Assembly (NCBI GenBank): GCA_963578475.1
Contig: CAUZCL010000001.1
Span: 186,001-250,000 of the forward strand
Reading direction: 5' to 3'
DNA: 64,000 bases
Source: SMYC01 sp963578475
Lineage (GTDB): Bacteria; Acidobacteriota; Vicinamibacteria; Marinacidobacterales; SMYC01
Part shown: positions 25,695 through 34,178 of the stretch, piece after piece
How positions within the stretch are numbered: position 1 is the first letter of the stretch
Layout of the letters: each line of letters opens with the position of its first letter
Position numbers and translations under genes: made by a program
Notes under the pieces: model-generated
Told to the model about the DNA's origin: nothing
Seen by the model: the letters and a program-made list of their open reading frames with translations, nothing else
Database searches by the model: none

Positions 25695-26390
25695 CTAGTC
25701 GCGGCTCCCGATAAAAATCCTCAACACATACCAGAACATCAGCGCGACGGAAGCGAATAGCTGCATCGCGGCGCCCACGTAGCGGTCCTCAGGGAAGTGA
25801 TGCAGCACGTTGGACGTGTCGTATAGGACGGCCACACCGGCAAAGGTTACCATCCCGATCGAAAACCACGTTCCGAGCTCGAAGCCGAAGATCACGGAGG
25901 CGACGATGAGCACGAGCGCCATGACGCCGATCCAACGCAGCGTGCTGCCGAGGAAGCTGAAATCTTTCCGTGTCGAGAACGCGACGGCCGTCAAGCCGAC
26001 GAAGCCCATCATCGTTACGAGGGCGGCGCTCTGGATGGTGCCAGGAGCCTTGGTGTTCGCGATATAGAGAAGCGGCACAAAGATGATGGCCTCGGCGACC
26101 ACGAAACCAGTGAGGGCGGCGTATTGCGTCGCCAACGAGGTGGCATTCATCGCGGCGCGGCTCGCGAGCCAGCTCACGAGCATGAAGGCCCCTAGAACGA
26201 CGAGCCAACTCCCGCCGAGCATGGTACGGGCAATGGGCTCGGCCAAGCCGTTCGTGAACAGCATGACTTCGAGCACGGTGAACCCGAGAATCGCGCCGAG
26301 CAAATTCGAATAAGTGCGGGTCAGAAACGTCGCCCGGCGGTCGGTGTCAAGCGCGGCGACCGGCATGGTCATGGATTGTTCAGAATACAT
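25695..26390 (-). CDS. Bax inhibitor-1/YccA family membrane protein
   Basis: A 231-residue protein with seven hydrophobic segments. The N-terminal TFLTRTYSNLLGAILGFT and the late VLYDTSNVLHHFPEDRYVGAA (about 186-206) are BI-1 landmarks; the YDT aspartate belongs to the conserved pH-sensing acidic pair of calcium-leak BI-1 proteins. The terminal FWYVLRIF matches the family end. The ATG at 26390 has GGAGGG 3 nt upstream. Function in bacteria is poorly defined. Confidence 0.88.
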   Translation of the reverse strand: MYSEQSMTMPVAALDTDRRATFLTRTYSNLLGAILGFTVLEVMLFTNGLAEPIARTMLGGSWLVVLGAFMLVSWLASRAAMNATSLATQYAALTGFVVAEAIIFVPLLYIANTKAPGTIQSAALVTMMGFVGLTAVAFSTRKDFSFLGSTLRWIGVMALVLIVASVIFGFELGTWFSIGMVTFAGVAVLYDTSNVLHHFPEDRYVGAAMQLFASVALMFWYVLRIFIGSRD

Positions 26391-26457
26391 GGACCCTCCT
26401 TCGGCTGGACCTTCTTAGAAAGCAGCTCTCGGCGGAAGTCTAACTCACAACCCGCCT

Positions 26458-27062
26458 TCAGGTTACAACGATGCGCTCCACCTGTTCCGGAGCGACACCC
26501 ACATCGTCGTGTTTCGCATAAAAGTATATGTCTTCCGCACCGCCGACCGATTCCCGCACGAGCGAGCGCAAGGTCTCGATCTCCGCATCCGTATATGGAG
26601 GCGGTTTTCTCAGACGCAGATAGATAAATGGCGCGGTCTGCACGATCTCGGCAGCGTCGATCTCGAGCTCGGAGGCGCAGTGCGCGACCCCCGAGGTTTT
26701 CAATTTTTCGACGACCGCGGGCTCGTTCCAGGACGCATGTCGAAATTCCATCACGTAGCAAAAACCCGGCGGGAGCTCGCCGAGAAAGCTGTCGAGTCGG
26801 TCGTGGTTGAGCTTGAAAAAAGGCGCGCCCTATGCGTCAAGCTCTGATGCATCTTGAACGAAAAACGAAAATGCTCCGGCGTTTTCTCCGCCCACTCTTC
26901 GATGACCTCGATTCTCGGAAAGCGGCGAAACGTGTGGTTGATCTCGACGCTGTTGAGCTTCGTCGCATAGTGCTCGAGATAGTCTTTCGACTTTGTCTTC
27001 GGAGGATAGAAGTGGCCGACCCATTCCTTGAAGCTGTAGCCGGAGCAGCCCGCGTAGATCAC
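26458..27062 (-). pseudogene. DUF72 family protein, internally deleted and frameshifted
   Basis: The 5' part reads MIYAGCSGYSFKEWVGHFYP, LNSVEINHTFRRFP and FRFSFKMHQSLTHRA, classic DUF72. Immediately afterwards the frame changes and the sequence resumes as PFFKLNHDRLDSFLGELPPG, then VMEFRHASWNE, through to VERIVVT. In DUF72 proteins about 30-40 residues ending in LGPVLFQLPPFFK normally lie between these parts; they are absent. So there is an internal deletion and a frame change at about 26815-26830. The start overlaps the stop of the FGE-like gene (ATGA), so the pair was an operon. Confidence 0.75.
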
Positions 27063-27742
27063 GTCAGGTCAGACACCCAGCGAAAGCCGAAATCCGCATA
27101 GTGGAAATCCGGCGGCAGGCTGCTGCGCGCCGCGCAAGCGGTAACGACGATTTGATGCCGCCAGGAGCCACCGCGGGCGGCGCGCCGCGCACCGCCAAAG
27201 GCGCACGGGTTCGCGGACGGCGAGACCTGGTAGAAGTCGGCATGATAGGCGTCGAGACACCACTCGTGAACGGTGTCAGCGACGTTGTACAAGCCATATC
27301 CGTTGGGCGGGGTCGTGGCAACGCGCTCTGGAGCTTCGAGTGGTCCCTCGAGACAGGTGTGACCGCCACCTTCGATCGCGTCGCCCCACGGGAATAGCTG
27401 GTCCTCGACTCCGCCTCGCGAAGCTTTCTCACGTTCGGCTTCGGTGGGGAGACGAATCGCGAGGCCGCTCTTCGCGGCAAGCCAGTCGCAATAAGCGCGC
27501 GCCTCGTGCCAGTTGATGCCGACGACGGGTTGGTTCGGGTGATCGAAACCCGAGGTGTCGAGCCACGCCGGTGCGTCCGCGTCCGTTTCCTTCAGGTAGG
27601 CGCGATAGTCCGCGTTGGTGACGGGTGTCGTTGCTATCTCCACGGCAGCGACAAAGACAAGATGCTGCGGCTCCTCGTTCTCGAATCGTCCCGACGAGCC
27701 CATGAGAAAGGTCCCCCCGGGGACGAGCACCCGGTCGAGCAC
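27059..27742 (-). CDS. Formylglycine-generating-enzyme-like (SUMF1/FGE-sulfatase) protein
   Basis: A 227-residue cytoplasmic protein of the FGE/EgtB C-type-lectin-like fold: VPGGTFLMGSS at the start, PVTNADYRAYL (about 41-51), PVVGINWHEARAYCDWLA (about 72-89), RLPTEAEREKASRGG (about 96-110) and the terminal GFRWVSD. The C-terminal region has one candidate metal/thiol cysteine set but not an evident full pair of FGE active-site cysteines, so true sulfatase activation is unproven. The start is GTG. It is coupled to the downstream DUF72 remnant. Confidence 0.8.
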   Translation of the reverse strand: MLDRVLVPGGTFLMGSSGRFENEEPQHLVFVAAVEIATTPVTNADYRAYLKETDADAPAWLDTSGFDHPNQPVVGINWHEARAYCDWLAAKSGLAIRLPTEAEREKASRGGVEDQLFPWGDAIEGGGHTCLEGPLEAPERVATTPPNGYGLYNVADTVHEWCLDAYHADFYQVSPSANPCAFGGARRAARGGSWRHQIVVTACAARSSLPPDFHYADFGFRWVSDLT

Positions 27743-27756
27743 CCGCGAAGCTCCGC

Positions 27757-28203
27757 TCAGGATTTAAACAAATCGTGAAAGGCGCTGCGAGCGTCTGTGG
27801 CTGTATTCGCCCGTCGCCCGGTAGCGTCTAGCGACTGCACAGGCTTGAAAAGCTCGCATCGGTTCGCCGCGCCTTTGTCGGCGACCCGAACTTCGATCTT
27901 CTCCCGACACTGAAACCTCGCGTCGGGATCGAAACGCTTGCAATGCCGGCACGAGTGGAGGGGCGTGCCGCATTTCGCGCAAGTGGAGTGGTAGTCCACT
28001 TCGAGCTGGCTCGTGGGGACCTGATGCCCGCATTTAGCACATCGGGTCACGATGATCGTTTCCCGGTCGATGGCATGTCTCAGTGACCGGGTTTGCTCCC
28101 GGTTGCCAAGGTCAGGAGGACGTTCGGGCCGTTCGGACCGGTAACGGTCCTCGCGGTCGCGACGATGTTCGTCGTCCCGGTAGCCTCTTTGACGGTACTT
28201 CAT
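27757..28203 (-). CDS. Multi-zinc-ribbon CxxC protein
   Basis: A 148-residue protein: an arginine-rich N-terminal third (KYRQRGYRDDEHRRDRED), then a zinc ribbon of CAKCGH and CAKCGTPL, then CRHCKRFD and a further Cys in RFQCREK and NRCELF, and a Ser/Phe tail ending FHDLFKS. It probably binds one or two zincs. ATG 28203 is preferred because GAGGAGG lies 8 nt upstream; an upstream start at 28227 is unsupported. It may be coexpressed with the FGE-like gene 14 nt downstream. Function unknown; RNA or protein contacts are plausible from the basic N terminus. Confidence 0.75.
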   Translation of the reverse strand: MKYRQRGYRDDEHRRDREDRYRSERPERPPDLGNREQTRSLRHAIDRETIIVTRCAKCGHQVPTSQLEVDYHSTCAKCGTPLHSCRHCKRFDPDARFQCREKIEVRVADKGAANRCELFKPVQSLDATGRRANTATDARSAFHDLFKS

Positions 28204-28367
28204 TAACGTTTCCTCCTCGAACAGCATGAGCTTAGAGCCCGAGCGGTCGTGGAACGTAGAGAGATGACTTCCTTCAGGGGGGAAAGCCTGGCACGCGACC
28301 CCAAGGCCTTCACTAGAGAACTGAAGTCGACCTTAAGATAGCAGTTCTGTCAAGTAAATTCCAACAT

Positions 28368-29546
28368 CTAGACGGCGGAGAGGGCCTCCTTGAGGTCTGC
28401 CCGCAAATCAGAAACCTCTTCCGTCCCGACGGCCAACCGCACGAGACCGTCCGCGATGCCGACTTTCTCTCGCTCCTCGGATCTCAGCATCGCATGCGAT
28501 GTCAAACAGGGGATGGAGAGCAGCGACTCCACGCCACCGAGGCTAGGCGCCACCCGGACGAGCGAAACCGCGTTCGAAAAGCGTTTGGCTCCCTCGAGCC
28601 CGCCTTGAACTTCGAAGCTCAAAACACCCCCGCCCCCGCGCATCTGACGCTTGGCCAGCTCGTATTGCGGGTGCGTTGGAAGAAGCGGATAGTGCACAGC
28701 CTCCACTTTGTCGTGCTCCTTCAGAAAGTGGGCGATCGTGAGGGCGGTTTCATTGTGCTGGCGCACGCGAAGGCCAAGGGTCTTCATTCCCCGGATTAGG
28801 AGGTACGCAGCATGAGGATCCAGGTTGCCTCCGAGCACGCGCTGAAAAGACTTCACCCGATCGACAAGCTCTCGCGAGCCGGCAACGACACCCGCTAGTA
28901 AATCGGAGTGCCCACCGAGATATTTCGTCGCCGAGTGCAAGACCCCATCGACGCCCAGCTCGTACGGGCGCGTATTGAGCGGGGTTGCGAAGGTCGAGTC
29001 GATGAACGATACGATGCCGCGCTCCCGAGAGACACTCACGATCCGCTCGATGTCGACGAGCTTCAGCGTCGGGTTCGTCGGCGATTCCAGGTACACGACC
29101 CGAGTATTGTCCCGAATGGCCTTTTCAAAACCGTCGGGCTCCGTCGCGCCGAACCAGCTCACGTCGATGCCATATCGGGGCAGAAGCTCGAGGGTAAATC
29201 GATGCGCGCCGCCATAGACTTCGCGCTGCACGACCGCGTGGTCGCCCTGCTTCAGGTGGGCGAGCAGCGACGTCGTAATGGCGGCCATTCCCGAGCCGAA
29301 GACGGCGGCGGCCTCCGCGGATTCGAGCTCCGCCACGACGCGCTCCGCGAGCGAAAGCGTCGGGTTCCCGTATCGGGTGTAGAACGTGTCCGCTTTCGCT
29401 TCTTCGAGCGCGACCTGCTCGTCGATGTCTTTGGACTCGAAGGTCGCGGAGAGATAGATTGGCGGCGCCACGGGCTGGTTCCTTCGCGGTCCTTCTTCGT
29501 TGGTGTGAATGGCCCGGGTCGACGGGCTGAGATTTTCGCGTTTCAT
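28368..29546 (-). CDS. Cys/Met metabolism PLP enzyme (cystathionine gamma-synthase/lyase type)
   Basis: A 392-residue fold-type I PLP enzyme. FYTRYGNPTLSLAE (about 53-66), GSGMAAITTSLLAHL (about 83-97), DSTFATPLNTRPYELG (about 182-197) and the Schiff-base lysine in VLHSATKYLGGHSD (about 203-216). Synthase, lyase, gamma-lyase and O-acetylhomoserine sulfhydrylase cannot be separated by eye. The ATG at 29546 follows the stop of the upstream fpg gene by 1 nt, with GAGGA upstream. Confidence 0.88.
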   Translation of the reverse strand: MKRENLSPSTRAIHTNEEGPRRNQPVAPPIYLSATFESKDIDEQVALEEAKADTFYTRYGNPTLSLAERVVAELESAEAAAVFGSGMAAITTSLLAHLKQGDHAVVQREVYGGAHRFTLELLPRYGIDVSWFGATEPDGFEKAIRDNTRVVYLESPTNPTLKLVDIERIVSVSRERGIVSFIDSTFATPLNTRPYELGVDGVLHSATKYLGGHSDLLAGVVAGSRELVDRVKSFQRVLGGNLDPHAAYLLIRGMKTLGLRVRQHNETALTIAHFLKEHDKVEAVHYPLLPTHPQYELAKRQMRGGGGVLSFEVQGGLEGAKRFSNAVSLVRVAPSLGGVESLLSIPCLTSHAMLRSEEREKVGIADGLVRLAVGTEEVSDLRADLKEALSAV

Positions 29547-29547
29547 G

Positions 29548-30366
29548 TCATTTCCTCTTCGGGCTGGACTGACAGGACGGGCAATAGTAAGTCGAACGTC
29601 CGCCCTGGACGAGCTTTGCGATGCGTGTCTTGCAGCGTGAGCATGGTTTCCCAGAACGGCCATACACTACGAAAAGGTTCTCGCCGCCGGCCTGAAGATA
29701 GGTAAGCGTCTCGGACCGGGAGCGTTCGATCTCACTTCTTAGCGAGCCTCGGATGGAGCGTGTGAGACGTCCGACTTCGCCCCGCGTGAGCGTATTCGCA
29801 GGTTGCTCCGGATGAATGCGTGCGCGAAAGAGCACTTCCGCGGCCTGGATGTTGCCGATACCGGCGATGCGCTTCTGATCCATCAAGAGTAATTTGATGG
29901 GACGGGCCGATTTTTCCGTGAGCTCTTGCAGACAATTTGCGGTGAACTCCCGGCTCAAAGGCTCGACGCCGAGCGCGTCGAGGCGCTTTTGCTCTTTTTC
30001 GTTGACGAGACGGAACTCGCCGAGGCGGCGCGCATCCAGGAACGCGAGCCGCTCTCCGCGGGAGAGCTCGAGGACGACGCGCGTAAATTTGGGGAGGGGG
30101 GCGTTTCGGGCAACGCGCTCGAAGGTGCCCGTCATCCCGAGGTGAACGAGGAGCTCGGGTCGGCGAGCTCCGAGGTCGAACAGCAGAAATTTGCCTCGTC
30201 GCGAGATCTTCTGGATCGTCGCTCCAGCGAGCGCGGCCTCGACCTTGCGGCGTGGCTGAGAGCCGCGGAGGAGCGCATCACCAACGCTTGCACCAAGGAT
30301 TCGGCGGCCGACGATCCAGCGCTCCAGGTTTTCGCGCCAGATTTCTACTTCGGGAAGTTCGGGCAT
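29548..30366 (-). CDS. mutM: Formamidopyrimidine-DNA glycosylase
   Basis: Removes 8-oxoguanine and FapyG from DNA. 272 residues, the family length. It starts MPELPEVEIWRENLE (Pro1 nucleophile, Glu2), Lys in SRRGKFLLFDLG (about 55-66), HLGMTGTFE (about 75-83), H2TH GIGNIQAAEVLFRARIHP (about 166-183) and zinc finger CSRC-(N)16-CPSC (about 241-264). It leads a two-gene unit with the PLP enzyme. A paralogue lies at 16252-17178. Confidence 0.93.
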   Translation of the reverse strand: MPELPEVEIWRENLERWIVGRRILGASVGDALLRGSQPRRKVEAALAGATIQKISRRGKFLLFDLGARRPELLVHLGMTGTFERVARNAPLPKFTRVVLELSRGERLAFLDARRLGEFRLVNEKEQKRLDALGVEPLSREFTANCLQELTEKSARPIKLLLMDQKRIAGIGNIQAAEVLFRARIHPEQPANTLTRGEVGRLTRSIRGSLRSEIERSRSETLTYLQAGGENLFVVYGRSGKPCSRCKTRIAKLVQGGRSTYYCPSCQSSPKRK

Positions 30367-30392
30367 GATCGGGATTCAGCATTCAGGATGCT

Positions 30393-30926
30393 CTAGACGT
30401 ATCTTATTTGGTTTAGTTGACGCTTTAGTTTTTTCCAACATTCGAGCATTTGGGTGTACGTGTAGTGGGCGTTTCGGCCACTTGGGTTTGGTAGCACGAA
30501 CAGGGCGGTTTTTCCTATTGTTTCGGGGCGGTGGCCGCACTCCAACTTTTCGGGCTTGGGCTTGATGGAGATTTCGGGCCATAGCTCTCTTAGGACCGTG
30601 ATGCCTACGCAGGCGGCGATTTTTGGGCGGTAACGTTCTATTCTTGTTCGGAGGGTACGGCGGCCCGCTTGGTAGTCTTCGGGGCCTAGATCTGAGCTCG
30701 AGCTCGAGGGTCGGACGACGATATTCGTGAGACCGATCCCGTACCCTAGAAGGTCGCCATCTTCTCTATAATGGAGCTTCCTTGGCGTCAGGCCGGAGTC
30801 TTTGAGCAGGTCCCAGAACTTGTTGCCTGGGCCGGCGAAGTGGTGGCCTTTTTCGGCGGAGCGAAGCCCCGGGTTGATGCCAACGAGGATGACGTCGAGC
30901 CCAGAGGCTAAATAATCGGGAAGCAC
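30393..30926 (-). CDS. mug: G:T/U mismatch-specific DNA glycosylase (Mug/TDG)
   Basis: A 177-residue UDG family 2 enzyme. Active-site motif GINPGLRSAEKGHHFAGPGN (about 17-36; Asn of GINPG is the catalytic family residue) and NPSGRNAHYT (about 147-156), the DNA-intercalation loop. It is truncated relative to human TDG but normal for bacterial Mug. It lies 26 bp from mutM in the same direction, making a local DNA-repair group. Confidence 0.9.
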   Translation of the reverse strand: MLPDYLASGLDVILVGINPGLRSAEKGHHFAGPGNKFWDLLKDSGLTPRKLHYREDGDLLGYGIGLTNIVVRPSSSSSDLGPEDYQAGRRTLRTRIERYRPKIAACVGITVLRELWPEISIKPKPEKLECGHRPETIGKTALFVLPNPSGRNAHYTYTQMLECWKKLKRQLNQIRYV

Positions 30927-31004
30927 GGCGCAGAATAGCGCAGCGGGTCACCCGATTGCGACGGTGTTTTTATCTGTGTCACGAATAGCGTTGGAGGAAG
31001 CGCA

Positions 31005-32090
31005 TTGAAAAGCGCCATCCTTGCGATCGTTTTTGGACTCGCCGGCGCCACGAATGCGCGGACGGCCGACCGGCCCCAACGAAATTATTTCGTCTATGTC
31101 TGTGCCGAGTCGGACGACACCGTTCACAAATTGCGCTACGGTCCCAGCGGCTTCGCGGAGGTCAAGTCGATCTCGGTCGGGGCCTTTCCTGCTGAGACCG
31201 AGGGACCCCACGGCATTAACATTTCGCCCAACGGGCGGTACTGGTTCTTGTCCATCGCGCACGGCATGCCGTTTGGCTCCATCCATAAATTCGACACGGC
31301 TAACGACGAGTGGCTCGGTGACGTCACGGTGGGCTTGTTTCCCGCAACGTTGTCCATCTCGCCCTCGACGGGCCTTCTCTTCGCGGTCAACTTCGATCTG
31401 CACGGCGATATGAAGCCGAGCAGCATCTCGGTCGTCGAGACGAGCACGATGACCGAAGTCGAGCGCATCGACGTCGGCATCATGCCTCATGGCTCGCGGA
31501 TGAACGCGAAAGGCACCCTCCTCTACTCGGTGAACATGATGAGCGACAGCCTCATCGAGCTCGACACGTTCAAGTTCGAAGTGTCGCGGACGTTGTCGCT
31601 CTTCGATTCAGCGACAGATGAGGACCTGCTCGGGCGGATTTCGATGAAGGTGAAGCCGACCTGGGCAACGGCCCCGACGCCCGAAAACCGCATCTACGTC
31701 GCGGGCAACGGCGACAACGTGATTTACGAAATCGATCTCGAGGCGTGGAAAATCGCGCGTAAGCTCGATGCCGGCAACGGCATGGGCCCGTACAACCTCG
31801 AGGTGACTTCCGATGGTAAGTTATTGATTGCCACTTACAAGTCGGGCGCCTATGTTGCGATCTGGGACCTCACTTTGGGCGAGGAGCTCGCCCGCATCAA
31901 GACGACACGCCGCATCCCGCACGGCGTCGCCGTTTCGGACGACGACAAATATGCTTTCGTGACGCTCGAAGGTGTGGGCGGTGAGCCGGGTACCGTGGAG
32001 GTCTACGACCTTGCATCAAAGGAACGCGTCGCTGTCGCCGATGTCGGCAAACAGGCGGGCGGGATTATCTTTTGGAAGGGAGCACAATGA
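31005..32090 (+). CDS. Secreted YncE-like beta-propeller protein
   Basis: 361 residues with a short signal peptide (KSAILAIVFGLAGATNARTA) followed by seven-bladed-propeller repeats of the YVTN/YncE type: VGAFPAETEGPHGINISPNGRYW-like blades, DVGIMPHGSRMNAKGTLLYS and RIPHGVAVSDDDKYAFV. There is no enzymatic motif. The TTG start has GGAGG 7 nt upstream. The stop overlaps the start of the next propeller gene, so the two are made together and exported. Confidence 0.75.
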   Translation: MKSAILAIVFGLAGATNARTADRPQRNYFVYVCAESDDTVHKLRYGPSGFAEVKSISVGAFPAETEGPHGINISPNGRYWFLSIAHGMPFGSIHKFDTANDEWLGDVTVGLFPATLSISPSTGLLFAVNFDLHGDMKPSSISVVETSTMTEVERIDVGIMPHGSRMNAKGTLLYSVNMMSDSLIELDTFKFEVSRTLSLFDSATDEDLLGRISMKVKPTWATAPTPENRIYVAGNGDNVIYEIDLEAWKIARKLDAGNGMGPYNLEVTSDGKLLIATYKSGAYVAIWDLTLGEELARIKTTRRIPHGVAVSDDDKYAFVTLEGVGGEPGTVEVYDLASKERVAVADVGKQAGGIIFWKGAQ

Positions 32091-34120
32091 AACAGACCGC
32101 GGTCGTACTCATATTGTTATTCGTCTCCGTCGCCGCATGGGCGCAAGAAGAGCCCGCTGAGCCTACTCCGAGGCTGACACTCGAGGTCGAGCCGAGCGAG
32201 CTAAACCTGAAGGTCGGCGAGAAAGCCACGCTCGTGGCCACGGTGCTCGACGAAGACGGCAATATTGTCGAGCGCGCCGTCGTTTTCTTTTCGCGACGCC
32301 GGCGTTCCGTAAGCATCAATCCCGCCGGGAACGTCGAGGCTTACCGGCCCGGCGAGCATGTGCTCATCGCGATGCTCCCAAAGGATCCCGAGGATCTCCA
32401 TCGGCGCGCCGACGCACTGCTGACGGTCGAGATTCCCGTCACCATCCCCAACCCACCCGCGGCCTCCGTCGATTTCGTCGCGCTTCCATCGGCTTTTTAT
32501 GCCGGAACCGTGGCACCTATCGAGACCCGAGTGACCGACACGGCGGGTGCCAATCGCCCCGACGTCGAAGTAAGGCTCGAGACCAGCGACGAGAGCATTG
32601 CGAGCCTCGATGAGCTTGGCTCGCTCTCCTTCAAGAAAGCGGGCATGGTGCGGATCACGGCGCACGCGGAATCCGTGAGCGGCCACATCGACATCGACGT
32701 CGCGGCGGACCCGGTCACCTCGTTCGAGCTGATCGCGAGCGGCGACGACGTTCGCACGGGTGACGTCGTCTTCTTCGAAGCGAAAGCTCTCGATGTAAAC
32801 GGCAAAGCCGTTCCGGATTATCCTGTTCAGTTCGCGACCTATGCGCGGCCTGAAGCCGGCATCATCGCGGCCGGCGCCACGGCCCAGATCGACGAGGACG
32901 GTGCTTTCGTCGCCGAGCGTCCCGGACTTCACACGATCATCGCTGTAGCGGGCAACCACGTCGCTCGCAAGACCATCAAGGCGCGCATGCGAAACGTGCG
33001 CAAGGAGGTCGAAGTGCTGGGCCAGGGGCCAGTGCGCGATCGCCACACCTCGGACCTATGGGTCTGGGAGGCGCCGGACGGGCGCGACTACGCCATCACC
33101 GGCACCTGGGGCGCCGACGGCCACGCCTATTTCTGGGACGTCACCGAGCCCAACTCTATTCAGCTCGTGGACACTGTACGCGTGGACGCGCGAACGGTCA
33201 ACGACGTCAAGATCACCGAAGACGGCGCGACCGCCATCATCAGCCGCGAGGGTGCGTCCAATCGTAAGAACGGTCTCGTTATCCTCAACGTCAGCAACCC
33301 AACCGACGGCGTGCGCGTCATCGCGCGCTACGACGACCAGTTGAACGGCGGCGTACACAATATCTTCATCCATGAAGGGCACGTTTACGCGCTCTCGAAC
33401 GGACGTCGCTACGACATCATCAGCATCGAGGATCCGACGAATCCTTACCGGGTGGGACGTTTCGAGCTCGACACGTCGGGACACGGGGTCCATGACGTTT
33501 GGGTCGTCGATGGTATTGCCTATTCGTCCAACTGGTACGACGGCGTCGTGGCTGTGGACGTCGGCGGCGGTGGCCAGGGAGGCGCACCCAACAATCCCGT
33601 GAAGCTCGGAAGCTACGCCTATCCGAGCGGCTGGAATCATGCGGCCTTTCCCTACAAGAGCCAGTCGACGGGCAAGTTCTACGCCTTTGCCGGCGACGAA
33701 GCTTTTCCCTACCCAAAGGACGATCGTCCAGGGGCGCCCCCGCAACGGGCCGCGGGATGGATTCATGTGATCGAATGGGACGAATGGAACGAGCCCAAGG
33801 AAGTCGCCCGCTACCAAGTCCCCGAAGCAGGCTCACATAATCTCTGGGTCGAGGACGACGTGCTCTATATCGGCTACTACGGAGGCGGCCTCCGTGTCGT
33901 CGACATTTCGGGCGAGCTTCGCGGCGACCTCTATCGGCAAGGACGGGAAATCGCGTTCTGGCATCCCTACGACCCCAAGAGCGTCACACCTAACGCACCG
34001 AACGTCTGGGGCGTGCAGCCTTACAAGGGCAACATTTTTCTCGCCGACTTCACCTCGGGCCTTTGGGCGGTCAAACTGGTCGAGCCGAAGAAGCGATTCA
34101 TGGGGGAGCCCACGAATTAG
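32087..34120 (+). CDS. Secreted Ig-like (BIG2) and LVIVD-repeat propeller protein
   Basis: 677 residues. Signal peptide with AWAQEE cleavage (about 15-20), two to three BIG2-like beta domains (about 25-300), then LVIVD-type propeller blades (about 320-660): HAYFWDVTEPNSIQLVDTV, GLVILNVSNPTDGVRVIARY and LRVVDISGELRG. Family members are choice-of-anchor or adhesion-like surface proteins of unknown role. ATG 32087 is chosen: GGAAGGGAG lies upstream and the ATGA overlaps the previous stop. It probably works with the YncE-like partner at the cell surface or in the periplasm. Confidence 0.75.
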   Translation: MKQTAVVLILLFVSVAAWAQEEPAEPTPRLTLEVEPSELNLKVGEKATLVATVLDEDGNIVERAVVFFSRRRRSVSINPAGNVEAYRPGEHVLIAMLPKDPEDLHRRADALLTVEIPVTIPNPPAASVDFVALPSAFYAGTVAPIETRVTDTAGANRPDVEVRLETSDESIASLDELGSLSFKKAGMVRITAHAESVSGHIDIDVAADPVTSFELIASGDDVRTGDVVFFEAKALDVNGKAVPDYPVQFATYARPEAGIIAAGATAQIDEDGAFVAERPGLHTIIAVAGNHVARKTIKARMRNVRKEVEVLGQGPVRDRHTSDLWVWEAPDGRDYAITGTWGADGHAYFWDVTEPNSIQLVDTVRVDARTVNDVKITEDGATAIISREGASNRKNGLVILNVSNPTDGVRVIARYDDQLNGGVHNIFIHEGHVYALSNGRRYDIISIEDPTNPYRVGRFELDTSGHGVHDVWVVDGIAYSSNWYDGVVAVDVGGGGQGGAPNNPVKLGSYAYPSGWNHAAFPYKSQSTGKFYAFAGDEAFPYPKDDRPGAPPQRAAGWIHVIEWDEWNEPKEVARYQVPEAGSHNLWVEDDVLYIGYYGGGLRVVDISGELRGDLYRQGREIAFWHPYDPKSVTPNAPNVWGVQPYKGNIFLADFTSGLWAVKLVEPKKRFMGEPTN

Positions 34121-34178
34121 CCGGACTCCATAAGAGCCGCGGGACGCTCGAAAAAGAAGCACGGCAAGCGGTAGAATT

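Noticed and set aside
28204..28367. TTGACA-like -35 in the gap before the CxxC gene
   Set aside because: The hexamer is good on the minus strand but no acceptable -10 follows at 16-18 bp, so I did not call a promoter.
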